Assembly (NCBI GenBank): GCA_004151065.3 | Contig: NWUY0300034088.1 | Coordinates: 11,399-32,864, forward strand | Source of the DNA: Larix sibirica | Taxonomy: Eukaryota; Streptophyta; Pinopsida; Pinales; Pinaceae | Reading direction: 5' to 3' | Length of the DNA stretch: 21,466 nt | Shown here: in pieces, positions 10,252 to 19,986 of the stretch | Layout of the letters: every line of letters begins with the position of its first letter | Numbering within the stretch: position 1 is the stretch's first letter | Made by a program: the position numbers and the translations under genes | Notes under the pieces: generated by a model | The model's input: the letters and a program-made list of their open reading frames with translations, nothing else | What the model was told of the DNA's origin: nothing | Databases searched by the model: none

Positions 10252-12310
10252 TTCTTGTGACCTCTTATGGAGGAATTTAATTGGTTGAGAATTACAAGTG
10301 TTGATTTTAAGGGTCTAAATTCACTTAAGGAGTGTAAGAGAGGTATTTCACAATCCTACTTCTTTCGGATCCATTAATATCTCAAAAGGTGCAAGATAGA
10401 GAGCATACTCAAAGTAAGAGAGTCTTTAGGTCTCTTAGTGTGTGCTAGTGGAGACATATGTGTGTAACAAGCAAATGATATTGTTGTTGGAACTAACGAA
10501 ATAACTCAAATTAAATGTGTATGTGGTTTCTAATTTAACTCTAAAAGATGATAAAGGTGGTTGCAACTAACAATCTTGATCAANGGAGTACTGCATTTAC
10601 CTGAATAGACTGTGATATATTGATTCTCTTAATAACATAGGCTTAAAATCCCCTGGAGCATCCTGGAGCTCAGGAGTACTGAGTTGGATGTTGGGTTGCT
10701 TGTTGCCATTGTCACATCCTGAAATAACTTGACTAAACAATCTAAGGGTGACTTACAAACTATACTTTGACCTGGGGGACTGTGAACTCAGCTCGGGGGT
10801 GACCTGAAAGCAAGGAGTACTTGGTGGTCAAAGGATGAGAGGTTTGTGTTTGGTTCCATTGGTCATCTAAACTCAGATAAGTATCTGCTGAACCTACAGG
10901 TTTATATTATGGACAGTGTTGGAATGTGTTTCTATTATTTCTTGAAAGTTCTGTTAAATGATCTATTATTTCAGATATGTTCTTATATATTTTGTATAAT
11001 GAATTTTTGAGTATAGATCTATCATTTAAATTACTAGATATCTACTATCTATTTTCTGTTTCATAAATTGAATGGAATACCTGAAGTAGTCATGGTTGAA
11101 AGGATGTAAAAAAAGCCAATGTTGATACAACTATGAGAACATAAATATTGTTGAATCTGGATTGAAATCCTGAGAAATACATCCTAGAATGATTTCAATG
11201 CAAAGGCTAGTCTATGTGCTTATGTATGCACCTGATACAGAGTTTACACATTTCTAGGTTAATGACAAAGCTACATGTATATGTATTTCATTATACATTT
11301 CATCATATATTGCATTATGTATTTTAGCATGTGTTCAGGCAGACATGCAAACCTAAGGGTTTACATGTCCATCCTTAAGATGTTTGTTAGTTATCCTTTA
11401 TTGATATAGATCATAATGAACATGGCAGTTCCTAAATGTCCTTAATGAAATGCTCATTCTGAGTCTAACTTTGTATTTCATTCACTAATATTACATAGTA
11501 ATTGCATTTCCAGTTTTGTGCAACATAAATCAATCCCTAGACTACTAGCATGAGTACATAGCATAGAGATGTTAAATGGCAGAATGCATATATATATAGT
11601 ATCAAGTAGAGTGATATTTATACTTAGGGTTTTTCATAATGATATGTTTAAATCTGTTACCATTTCCTGAGATGCATGAGATACATAAATACTTTTGTTA
11701 TGCTTCAGTATGGTTTATTATCATTGATGCAAATCATTTAAATAACCATGCCCTCATTTCAAGCCAAGTATGGACACAGATTCGTGGTGAGGATCGAATC
11801 GTGGTCCATGGCTGGACGACCACATAAATCATATTATCTTATAGAGTTAAAATGAAATACTTATAAAACAAATATTGCATCGACGATCTAGCCTTATTAT
11901 TTATGAATGGAATGCATAAACATTTATTTACATATGGATTTCCTCTTATGCATTTACCTAAAATTTGTATATCATATGCGAATTAAAATTATGCTGGAAT
12001 AAACTTAACAGAGGTGATTCTAGATTGAGTAGCCTATGCATTATAGAAATGGTCATATCTATATATGCATCTAGTTAATATTGTAACATATTTACAAAGG
12101 CCCTTAAGAGCCGTAATCCACGACCAGTAAACATTGTATTCACAGTGCATATTTGTATTACCCTACGAATTCATGATAGAAGAACTCAAACTATTCAATT
12201 AAATGCAAGTTTATACAGTGTGCCGAGGCACGACGCATTCATCCTTTCATTCCACAGTAAGCATAAACGAAAACAGAGCATGTGAAACCCTAGCTACAAT
12301 AAGTTAACCT
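10252..12310. other. AT-rich sequence without recognised genes
   Basis: No frame shows a recognisable protein and I see no tRNA or rRNA. The left part may still belong to the copy 1 LTR. GGAGTACT occurs three times (10585-10592, 10673-10680, 10814-10821) in a stretch that also has several CCTGG/GAGCTC-like words. The only unresolved base of the window is at 10584. A hairpin lies at 11801-11823. The short open frame at 11639-11827 has no support. Confidence 0.5.
11801..11823. repeat. Nested inverted repeat (hairpin)
   Basis: GTGGTC (11801-11806) pairs with GACCAC (11818-11823). Inside it GTCCA and TGGAC also pair around TGGC, giving two alternative stems. The minus strand next to it reads CGATTCGATCC (11801-11791), close to a Pol III box B. 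The flanks do not form a T-arm stem, so this is not a tRNA gene. Confidence 0.4.
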
Positions 12311-12316
12311 TTTATT
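12311..12316 (-). terminator. AATAAA polyadenylation signal for the minus-strand gene candidate
   Basis: The minus strand reads AATAAA here, about 58 bases downstream of the TAG stop at 12376-12374. That is a normal distance for a plant gene's poly(A) signal. The motif is common in AT-rich DNA, so alone it is weak. Confidence 0.4.
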
Positions 12317-12373
12317 TCGAATTTGGAATGTATTACATTGTCCTTCTCTATATCGTTCATTTAAATAAGAAAA

Positions 12374-13125
12374 CTAAATAGAGGCCATGGGAGCTTGTGG
12401 GCAAACACTTTCAATGTCAAAACCAGGGACAACCAAATGTTTGCCCCTTCGAATGCATTCATTATTTACAAACCCAAAATGATGGTTTAGAGTGAATGCT
12501 CTCCATCCCTTTCCAAACCCTTCAAGGATTAAACAGAACAGTGCTGAAACCATCGATGGCACTATGTGGCAAAGCATACGGTCACAAGGACCAACGGTCA
12601 CTAGCAGCAAGCTAATGCTTCTGCGTATGAGGCCAAAGGCCACAACCTTTTATCAACAGCGAAAACCACAACCACCCAGTACGTAACCATCAATGTATGA
12701 GTAACCGAAGCTACAATAACGGTGAGTTACCTGGAAGGTAGGGGTATTTTTTCCCCATGCTCAACACTGGTCGAGGAGGCGCTCCTGCCTTTGCTGTAGA
12801 TTTCAACATGTTGCACACCAACTTACCTACAAATGGTTACAGTGGTTAAATCGAAATCAACAACGTTTTTACGATGTAACAAGTGAAAAACAACTGCATG
12901 AAATTTACCAAGGGATGACCAGGAGAGGCCTTTTATTACCTGTTAAATGGAAGCGCAATGACTTTATGCTCCACACCCTGCAAAAACGACATCGAATACA
13001 AGTTAATAAGCATCGACCGAAAGGATGGTTACAGTAAAAAAAACCATTACATAGACAGTGTAAAAACGATGTCTTCCTTACCTCAAGCATGCAGTAGACA
13101 ACGTCGACGGCGTGGTAGTCCTCAT
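12374..13125 (-). CDS. Candidate four-exon host gene of unknown function
   Basis: Model on the minus strand: exon 1 13125-13082, exon 2 12977-12940, exon 3 12826-12731, exon 4 12600-12374. Introns of 104, 113 and 130 nt all start GT and end AG (donors GAG|GTAAGG, CAG|GTAATA, CAG|GTAACT; first acceptor TTTTTGCAG). The joined frame stays open for 134 codons plus TAG. The start reads MRTTTPSTLSTACL, rich in Ser/Thr/Arg without acidic residues, which would suit an organelle-targeting peptide. Exon 3 ends MGKKYPYLP. Exon 4 has a hydrophobic stretch (MVSALFCLILEGF) and ends QAPMASI. Two upstream ATGs (13150, 13141) open another frame that also crosses exons 1-2, so the start is uncertain. A TATA-like box and AATAAA bracket it. 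I do not recognise the protein family. The region is not repeated elsewhere in the window and is richer in GC than its surroundings. Confidence 0.42.
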
Positions 13126-13309
13126 GGGCTTCTGTAGGCATCGAATCCATTCTCAACGATTCACAGCGGTTAAGTTATTTTGCGTAGGGTAGAAGGCCCT
13201 TTGCGTAGGACCGAAGTGCATCAACACTAAACTCTCCAATACTCCATTCGTTCTATATTGTGGATACCGGTTAAAGGGGTAACAAACACCACTAACCCCA
13301 GTAGCCAGA

Positions 13310-13317
13310 ATATTTAT
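13310..13317 (-). promoter_or_regulatory. TATA-like box upstream of the minus-strand gene candidate
   Basis: The minus strand reads CATAAATATT here, about 185 bases before the modelled ATG at 13125 and 160 before the first upstream ATG. The spacing would allow a 5' leader of about 130-155 nt. Confidence 0.35.
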
Positions 13318-13320
13318 GAG

Positions 13321-13833
13321 GCAGTACAGGGATCGTTGGCGCGGAGATCACCAAGTTTGGGATCAACAGTGATGTAGCCATCATGTTACTCTATAAACCA
13401 ACCATAATCACTTCAACAGTGTTGATCATCTTGCACATTAATGGAGCCGCGTAGATTACGCAATACTATGCTACGTTGGAAGCACGTCGAGTCGGGCGAG
13501 TAGGAGGGCGGGAGATGCATTAATGGTGGACCAAACCACAAGCAGATTCCACATCTTCTTCCACATGTGATAGATTGTCCATGTACCTACCAAAATGGCA
13601 AGCGATATGGGGTCAAAACGTTGGAAGGATGTTGGCTGAGCCAGCGTGGCTTCGCCACTTCAACCAATCCGGCCACCCGTAAAGCTTACCGTATTCACCA
13701 GTTGTCATTGGATCCTTCCTTACGTGAGCTGTCCACGCTATGCGTGACAGCAGTGAGGTTTAATTCAATCCTCATTCCAATGGTTCAAACCATGCACACA
13801 TAACGTATAATCCCTTAAGAATCGTAGTGGAAA
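13321..13833. other. GC-richer region upstream of the gene candidate, with short inverted repeats
   Basis: This holds no convincing gene. The plus-strand open frame 13567-13803 has no recognisable motif. Inverted repeats include GATCAACA/TGTTGATC (13361-13368 and 13420-13427), the palindrome TGGCTGAGCCA (13633-13643) and GTGGC-TTC-GCCAC (13646-13658). The minus strand contains an ATTGG/CCAAT-type word near 13660. It may be the promoter region of the minus-strand gene candidate, which is an inference from position. Confidence 0.4.
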
Positions 13834-13854
13834 GAATGTCACAATGTGACATTC
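13834..13854. repeat. Perfect 21-bp palindrome
   Basis: GAATGTCACA, one central A, then TGTGACATTC. The arms are 10 bp with no mismatch. Confidence 0.8.
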
Positions 13855-13955
13855 ATTAACTTGTTTCGTTGGTAAGATTATAGTGTTGAGTAGTTCCCAT
13901 TAACTTGTTAATGCTACGATTTCATGTCATGGTATAACCTTGAACCTAGTCGTCG

Positions 13956-13980
13956 CATAGGGTGAGACCCATGCCCTATG
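13956..13980. repeat. Inverted repeat CATAGGG...CCCTATG
   Basis: Perfect 7-bp arms separated by 11 bases. Confidence 0.6.
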
Positions 13981-14044
13981 GTGCGTTGGAGTAAGTTTAT
14001 GTTTGGGCTTATTAAGCCTTAGTCCTAGTTAGTAAATAATAATA

Positions 14045-14226
14045 ATATATATATATATATATGTGAATCCTTGTAATTATATATATATATATATATATAT
14101 TATTTAACATTTAAATGTTTAAGGTTTTAAAAGTTAATTATAAGGTTATAAAATCATGGTGTTGTAATACATTAGCTCTTGAGCCATAATTCGACTTAAA
14201 ATTTGATTATATATATATATATATAT
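14045..14226. repeat. Three (AT)n microsatellite tracts
   Basis: Alternating A/T tracts lie at 14045-14062, 14078-14100 and 14208-14226. The palindrome AACATTTAAATGTT (14106-14119) sits just after the second tract. The sequence between and around is AT-rich and non-coding. Confidence 0.85.
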
Positions 14227-14533
14227 TAAAATATGTATGTTTTTAATATCTATATATTTGGATATTCATGCATTTTACATGATAATATATGTGTGGGTAT
14301 ATTATGTTGAAGCTAGGCCCTTCTCTCATGTATGCATTAAAATAAAATAAATGCCACATAGGGTTGTAATCATATGATTTCCAAAGTAGTCATTTCTGGG
14401 AGAAAGTATGGCATGCATGTAAATTTGTAGACCTAATTGCACAGACATAGATACTTAAGCGTAGTACAATCAGTAATGGCAATAGCTTAATATTGTTGTA
14501 GGTGTCGCACTGCGAGATTTATGCAACTTCATA

Positions 14534-14558
14534 GGTTATGTGTCGGGGACACATAACC
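14534..14558. repeat. Perfect hairpin, 11-bp stem with GGG loop
   Basis: GGTTATGTGTC, then GGG, then GACACATAACC, with no mismatch. No T-run follows and no gene ends here, so a bacterial-type terminator is not meant. Confidence 0.8.
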
Positions 14559-14850
14559 ATGCCACGTTAAAAGGACTCTCATTTAATACTATGAACAAAG
14601 TGGTAGAGTGTAAGGACACATTAATGAGTATTAATGTAGTTACTGTCGCTATTCATTGCACATCACCTTTATGGTTGTAAGTAGTTAGAATGTAGCATGT
14701 AATCATTTGCTAATTTCGGAGCTGACCTTACATGGTAACTTCTAATGAAGAGTTCCGCCAGCCGTAGCAGCAAATAGAGTTGGTATCTTTCCACATTTCT
14801 AAGTATTGAGAGTTTTATTCAAAAAAAAATTGCGTAGAAGAGATGTGACA
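14559..14850. other. Unassigned DNA left of retrotransposon copy 2
   Basis: I see no gene here. A run of nine A (14821-14829) lies 22 bases before the point where similarity to the copy 1 integrase begins. Confidence 0.5.
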
Positions 14851-15927
14851 GGCTATCATTGGACTGCTATATTAAAAGATGTGCATAAATATGTAAAATG
14901 CTGTGACAATTTCCAGAGGAAAACACGACCAATTTAGTCATACGAGATGCCACTTCATACCCAACTCATGGTGGAGACATTTGAAAAGTAGGAATTGGAT
15001 TTTGTGGGATCTATCAACCCTCCATCCAAGAAGAAATCATTCATCCTGGTTTGTACAGACTACGTGACGAAATGCGTAGAATCCAAGGCATTCCCAAGGG
15101 AAACATAGAAAGCAGTCTCAGGCTTCCTCTATGAAGAGATATTTTTTAGATTTTGAGTTCCAAGGGAGATAGATACCGATGGGGATTAGAATTTACTTCC
15201 AAAATCATAAAATCCCTTACATAGAAATATCATATTAAGAATAGGGTAACTTTCACCTTATCACCCTCAGGCTAACGAGCAGATTGAAGGAACAAACAAT
15301 ATTCTGGAGTCTATACTCACAAAAATAGTTCAGATCCACCATAGGGATTGGGATGATAGGTTACTAGAGTATTTGTGGGATTATAGGACAACATGGAGGA
15401 GCACCACAGGTCTGAATCCCTATGAAATTGTATATGGGAATTAGGTCACATCGCTAATAGAGATCGAGCTCAAAACATTAAGAACTCCACTCCAGCTAGG
15501 GATGGATCTAACATAAGCTCATCATAATCAATTGAAGCAAATCAATGAGCTGGACGAGCTTCACCAAACTTCCATACAACATATTTCTATCGTCCAACAA
15601 CAAAAGGAAAAATGGCATGATCAATTCATTAAAAATAAGCACTTTAAGGTAAGGGACTGGGCATTACTCTATGATTCTAGATTTAAATATTTCAAAGGTA
15701 AACTATGCACTCATTGTCTAGGACCATATGAGGTTGAGACAATTTATGATAATGGAATGGTCAAACTTCGAACCATTGGAAAATAAAAAAATTCACTCCT
15801 GACCAATGATCATCGATTGATGCCATATAAGAAACCATTGTCCAAAGATGTATTCATCTGGAACCTTGTTTTTTGTTGGTGTACCAAGGACTTAGAGATA
15901 GTTGTCTCGACCTTCGAAGCAAAATGA
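14851..15927 (+). pseudogene. pol: Ty3/gypsy integrase, copy 2, 5'-truncated and broken
   Basis: It begins inside the zinc-finger region (YHWTAILKDVHKYVKCCDNFQ, keeping a CC pair that copy 1 lost). ELDFVG (first Asp), TDG near 15178 and ANEQIEGTN near 15273 mark the three catalytic positions. Stops shared with copy 1 are at 15106-15108, 15154-15156, 15187-15189, 15222-15224 and 15442-15444, together with the frame change after TDG. One extra T near 15252 is private to this copy. The best-kept part is 15532-15783 (QQQKEKWHDQFIKNKHFKVRD and GKLCTHCLGPYEVETIYDNG), which is open here but interrupted in copy 1. A final frame with NDHRLMPYKKPLSKD ends at TGA 15925-15927. Confidence 0.87.
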
Positions 15928-16703
15928 TAAAAAAAAGGACTATGAAAACTCCTTCTTAGGAGAGAAATTTAAAAAATTGTTAAAACCCCAACAAGGGCGC
16001 AATGAGATGCATTTTTTGATTTTCTAATAAATTCTCAAAAATATTCTTGTATATAGGTATCTACAAGTAGTCGGGAGAAAAAATACATAACATCTACAGC
16101 TTGAATTTTTCACAGTCAAAATATCTCCAACTAAGTTATAGAACCTACATAAGTCCTAATAACATACATTTTTTTTCTTCTGCAAATTGCTTTTTAGACC
16201 TTAATACTACCATCCACCGATAATTTCCATTTTTATCACTGCTTCATTTGTTATATATGAGAACCCAATCCATAAGTTCCATTAAAATCAGTCATTCCCA
16301 ACCATTACAGCACCACTATAAAACCTTTACAGGTCCTTTACAGATCGATCCATGAATCTTTCACAAGGCTATCACAACACATGACTTGTCATATTTTTCA
16401 TCATCAAATCTATGTTTCCCCATGGTTCTAAGTTAGCACCACTAAGTCATCATTCTTATCCATCCATAGTTTCCCTATCGTTTCCCTAATCATGTCATAG
16501 ATTCATTTCTCCTATGCTCACTAATTAGACCATATATACCTCCGACTCCGATTATTCCATTACCCATTCATCTACCGTACTACCAGTCTTTCCCACTCTT
16601 CATATCCAAAATCCTTCCCCTCTCGCTCTATTACTACCCCTACAGTTACCCTCCAGATTGGGTATGACACTTTTTCAAATTCCATTATGTAAACTGTTTT
16701 GGG

Positions 16704-16880
16704 CACTACAGATCCGACAACAGCTGATCCACTACAGATTTGATGCAAAATTTCAATTAATCCTCTACAGATCCGATGTCAACATATCTACCACACATTA
16801 CACTACATATTCAACATCAGTTGATCCACTACAGATCCGACATCATCATATCTTTTGCACATTCCACTATATATCCTCCA
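16704..16880 (+). repeat. Degenerate short tandem array, CTACAGAT/CTACATAT units (copy 2)
   Basis: This is the same six-unit arrangement as in copy 1, with cores such as CACTACAGATCCGA separated by 26-38 bases. Some units differ between copies: the second is CTACAGAT here and CTACATAT in copy 1. Confidence 0.6.
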
Positions 16881-17193
16881 TCAGCTCTGCAATAATTCCA
16901 ACACCACTATGAAGGACTTGCACATATTTAAATAATTCATGTTAAATTCACAATAGATAAGATGGGGTCCACATCAACATCGTCCCATCTTGCATGAAAG
17001 AATCCACTTCAAATACTTAGCATCGATCTAGCTCAGGCATGATTGTCACACCACCTTCAACATGACCTCCACCACACATTCATTAGAGGTAAGTTAGGTA
17101 TGTAATCCACCTGACATATTATAATTAGATAATACATGAAGGATAAACCACTGATTACGATGATAACCATGGACCCAAGGATGTGCCCAAAAC

Positions 17194-17213
17194 TTGGTTG
17201 GGGGGAGGGAAAA
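17194..17213 (+). promoter_or_regulatory. Internal polypurine tract (copy 2)
   Basis: TTGGTTGGGGGGAGGGAAAA. Its first 14 bases are identical to the LTR-adjacent tract at 19964-19977. Confidence 0.6.
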
Positions 17214-17540
17214 GCACACTAAATCTAGAAGAAGTTTCCAATTTTGCATCCAATAGCTAAAATTGACATAGATCTCCCACATACATACAAAATCCCATCA
17301 TTAAAACAATTATAGAACCTGTAGTTTCCATGATATATCCTGCTTGAAAATTATGATTAGAAATGGCGATTCCTTCTCCCCCTCATTTCCGAGATGACAA
17401 TATCACTATATTTTTCCTGTTTGCATTTCAAAATACTCGATCTCTACTAGAACTTCCAATTAAATCCCAAATAGCTTACAGGTCAAGTCCCGCATTCTAC
17501 TAGCATGATGGAATTTCCATCCTGAAGTGAATGAGAAAAC

Positions 17541-19948
17541 ATGGACTTGATTTGCAAGAATAAGGAAGTGAAAAGTATCTTCAAAAAAGAAGGATGGATG
17601 ATATATTTCAAGAATCTACGAAGAAGTGATGGGGAGATGGCTATGGAATTCGCAAGGTCACACACACAATCGGTTGCAGAGGTTAGAGGTATGCAAATCC
17701 AAGTGGATGAATATGTAATTGCTAGGATTATGGGCCTGCCCCAAGAGGGATATAGATGATTTGAGCGCAAAACTTTAATGAAGCCAATCAAAGAGGAATT
17801 TTTAGAACCAGGATAAAAAGTACAAGGGGCTGAGAAAGGAACCCAAAGGAGTTCCCTTCTGGTACCATGGGATGAGTTAGTCCTCTATATTATCAAATTT
17901 ATCACTTGTGAGGGTATATTTAGTTTGTTATATGGCTATCATTTTAAAATGTTGAACCACCTCAGACACCATAAGTGTATCAATATACCATATTGTTTAT
18001 GTAAATATTTGGATTTAATGAGCAGAATGGTGAAGGAAAACAATAATCCTGAGACCAACTTGGCCCACCATAGACTAATTCGACTACTAGTCGGAGATAC
18101 ATTACAAAAGATCAATCAAATGTGGGATATTTTCATAGAAAATCCTCCCTCACTTGAGTTACAAAAAGTATTGGTTTATGAGGGGAGGACAAAACTAGTA
18201 TGGGATGCAACTCCAACAAATACAATAGTTTGAAAATCAAGGAAGAGAAAATCACGAAGAGAGACTCTCATTGCACCATCCACTCGACCAAGAACTCGGT
18301 TAAGGACCACCATTTGCATAGAACGTGAAACTTAGGAAGTAGTGGCAGTCAAGTATAAGGTTTTTGAAGTTGAAAATATTGGAGGTTCTACAAAATAGGT
18401 GGAGATCGAATAAAATAAAAGGGAATAATTGGGATTATTAGACAAAGGGTAGGAATTATCATATCCTAGACATCAAGAGGTTGTAGAACTCTTAGATGCA
18501 AAGGTCAAGGATCGAATACTAGCACAAGCAGTCCAACAGAAACAGAGACAAGGTATGATTAGAATGAAATTCCATCCATTGTTACTAAGGAAGTATAAGA
18601 GAGCTTACAATGGGATGAAAAGGGATTATTAGAAATTGAAGTTTTCATATCAAGATCAACAAAAGAATTCATAGCTCTTCGAGAAGAATTAAAAGAATTT
18701 AAAGAAATGGGAAGGATGGAAAGTCTGCTGAGAGCAATGGATGTGGCCAAAGGGTGGGGTGGTACAACAAAGGATGCACCATTAGGTGATGAGGATGGAA
18801 CCAATGGTGTGGATAAACAACCCAGAGAGGAAGAGAAATCCTTAGAATAGGAAGAAGTGGACTCAAGAAGTTGAGGTATTAGGCTTATTGATCTAGTTAG
18901 AATTTAGAATATGGAGAGTGATGTATCTATGTTGAAATAACATGCACGAGATTTGGAGGATGAACTCATGGATTCCATGGACATACAAGAAATAAGGGTA
19001 CAAGAGACTGGAATAGAGAAGTTCATAGATCAGGATTATGCCTTGGAAAAAAGGAGGATTACTATGGAAATTGAGAAATTATGGTATGAAAAGCAATATT
19101 TAAGTTATCTTGCTCATTCCATGAGGAATCTTCGACCCAATTCCAATCTATACTCTGTATTTTTGAAGGAACAATTGATATCCTTACGAATCAAAATAGT
19201 AGCATTAGAACATAAGGACCATATTGAAACACAAGACCAATTCTTACAAGCCTTCTCGAGGGGTAATGAGGAGGAACATGATCTGCTATGTGAATTATAC
19301 TTACACAATTTGGTTATGGTAAATTATGATGATTGGTATCCTAATCCCTATGTTGGAGATGTGCAACTTCAAGCATTCATGTCCGTCATGAGGAATCAAT
19401 TGAAATGGAATAGCTCTGCATCCTTTTTAGAGTTTACTGAGTGGGAGGATGTTGTATGGGTGAGGGGTTCTCCTACACCTGAAAAATTGTTTACAGAAAG
19501 GAGAAAAGTCATGCAAGACCAATCATTCATCTCTCTATTTGAAGTAGCTCAGAATACCATTATTAGTGCATGTAACAATTGGGTACCTCTTCAAAGATTG
19601 GAAGCTATGCTATGCTTGAGAAGAAGGATTAGAGTTCTTGATTCTAAACTAAAAAAGAAGGAAACTTTCACTAACATGAGGTTTGAAAAATCACTAGAAC
19701 ACTTAACTCTCTATATTAACTTCCTTAAGTTGCACAAGGCCAATTTAATTAGGCTCAGGTTTCATTTTCCCATATTTTGGATCCCTATTTTAGAGAAAGT
19801 GGATGATGAGTTACGGTACCATGTCATTGAACATGTAGGGTTCTATATAGTAGCTGAAAGAGGCTACTCTTCATATAGATGGAGAGATGAGTGTTGGTTA
19901 GGCACATTAAGCACATCTAACAGTGAGGCAAAGTCTCATTTTGCATAG
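17541..19948 (+). pseudogene. Accessory ORF, copy 2, near full length but interrupted
   Basis: This gives the best view of the extra protein, about 800 codons. Part 1 (frame of ATG 17541): MDLICKNKEVKSIFKKEGW, SVAEVRGMQIQVDEYVIARIMGLPQEGYR, TGA 17757-17759, then 17925-18230 with LNHLRHHKCINIPY and DTLQKINQMWDIF, a basic SRKRKSRRET stretch and LLDAKVKDRILAQAVQQKQRQ. Near 18555 the frame changes. A charged, coiled-coil-like region follows (STKEFIALREELKEFKEMG, later EEEKSLE) with four stops. The last part, 18953-19948, is open for 331 codons and contains LEKRRITMEIEKLWYEKQYL and the conserved C-terminal half. No transmembrane segment is visible. VRG...IMGLP suggests the plant transposon accessory domain (family recalled, not searched). 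Several stops (GYR*F, IV*KS, ET*EV) are shared with copy 1. Confidence 0.68.
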
Positions 19949-19963
19949 GGACATGCAAAGTAT

Positions 19964-19986
19964 TTGGTTGGGGGGAGACGAAGAGA
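19964..19986 (+). promoter_or_regulatory. 3' polypurine tract, copy 2
   Basis: TTGGTTGGGGGGAGACGAAG lies 15 bases after the accessory-ORF stop and just before TGTAGATATG, the presumed LTR start. Confidence 0.7.

Larger units (their letters stand above)
15928..17540 (+). other. Non-coding spacer between pol and the accessory ORF, copy 2
   Basis: This is the counterpart of 5385-6988, with the same pyrimidine-rich part, short-repeat array and internal polypurine tract. The open frame 16658-16912 merely reads through the repeat array and has no protein-like features. Small indels distinguish it from copy 1, for example an extra TACAGGTCCTT near 16328-16340. Confidence 0.7.

Noticed and set aside
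11791-11801. Possible tRNA gene suggested by a box B-like word
   Set aside because: The bases around it do not form a T-arm stem, and no acceptor or anticodon arm can be drawn.
12492-12686. Plus-strand open frame of 64 codons
   Set aside because: It is the shadow of exon 4 of the minus-strand gene model and has no motif of its own.
13567-13803. Plus-strand open frame of 78 codons in the GC-richer region
   Set aside because: It has no recognisable motif and lies opposite the likely promoter side of the minus-strand gene candidate. Its length is expected by chance in DNA with fewer AT-rich stops.
14045-14226. (AT)n tracts as a CRISPR-like or origin-like array
   Set aside because: These are simple dinucleotide repeats with irregular spacing and no spacers or direct repeats, in a plant nuclear context.
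17483-17791. Minus-strand open frames over the accessory ORF (also 6931-7113, 7737-8009, 18559-18804, 19114-19308)
   Set aside because: They are antisense shadows of the plus-strand accessory ORF, whose protein-like pattern is shared between copies.
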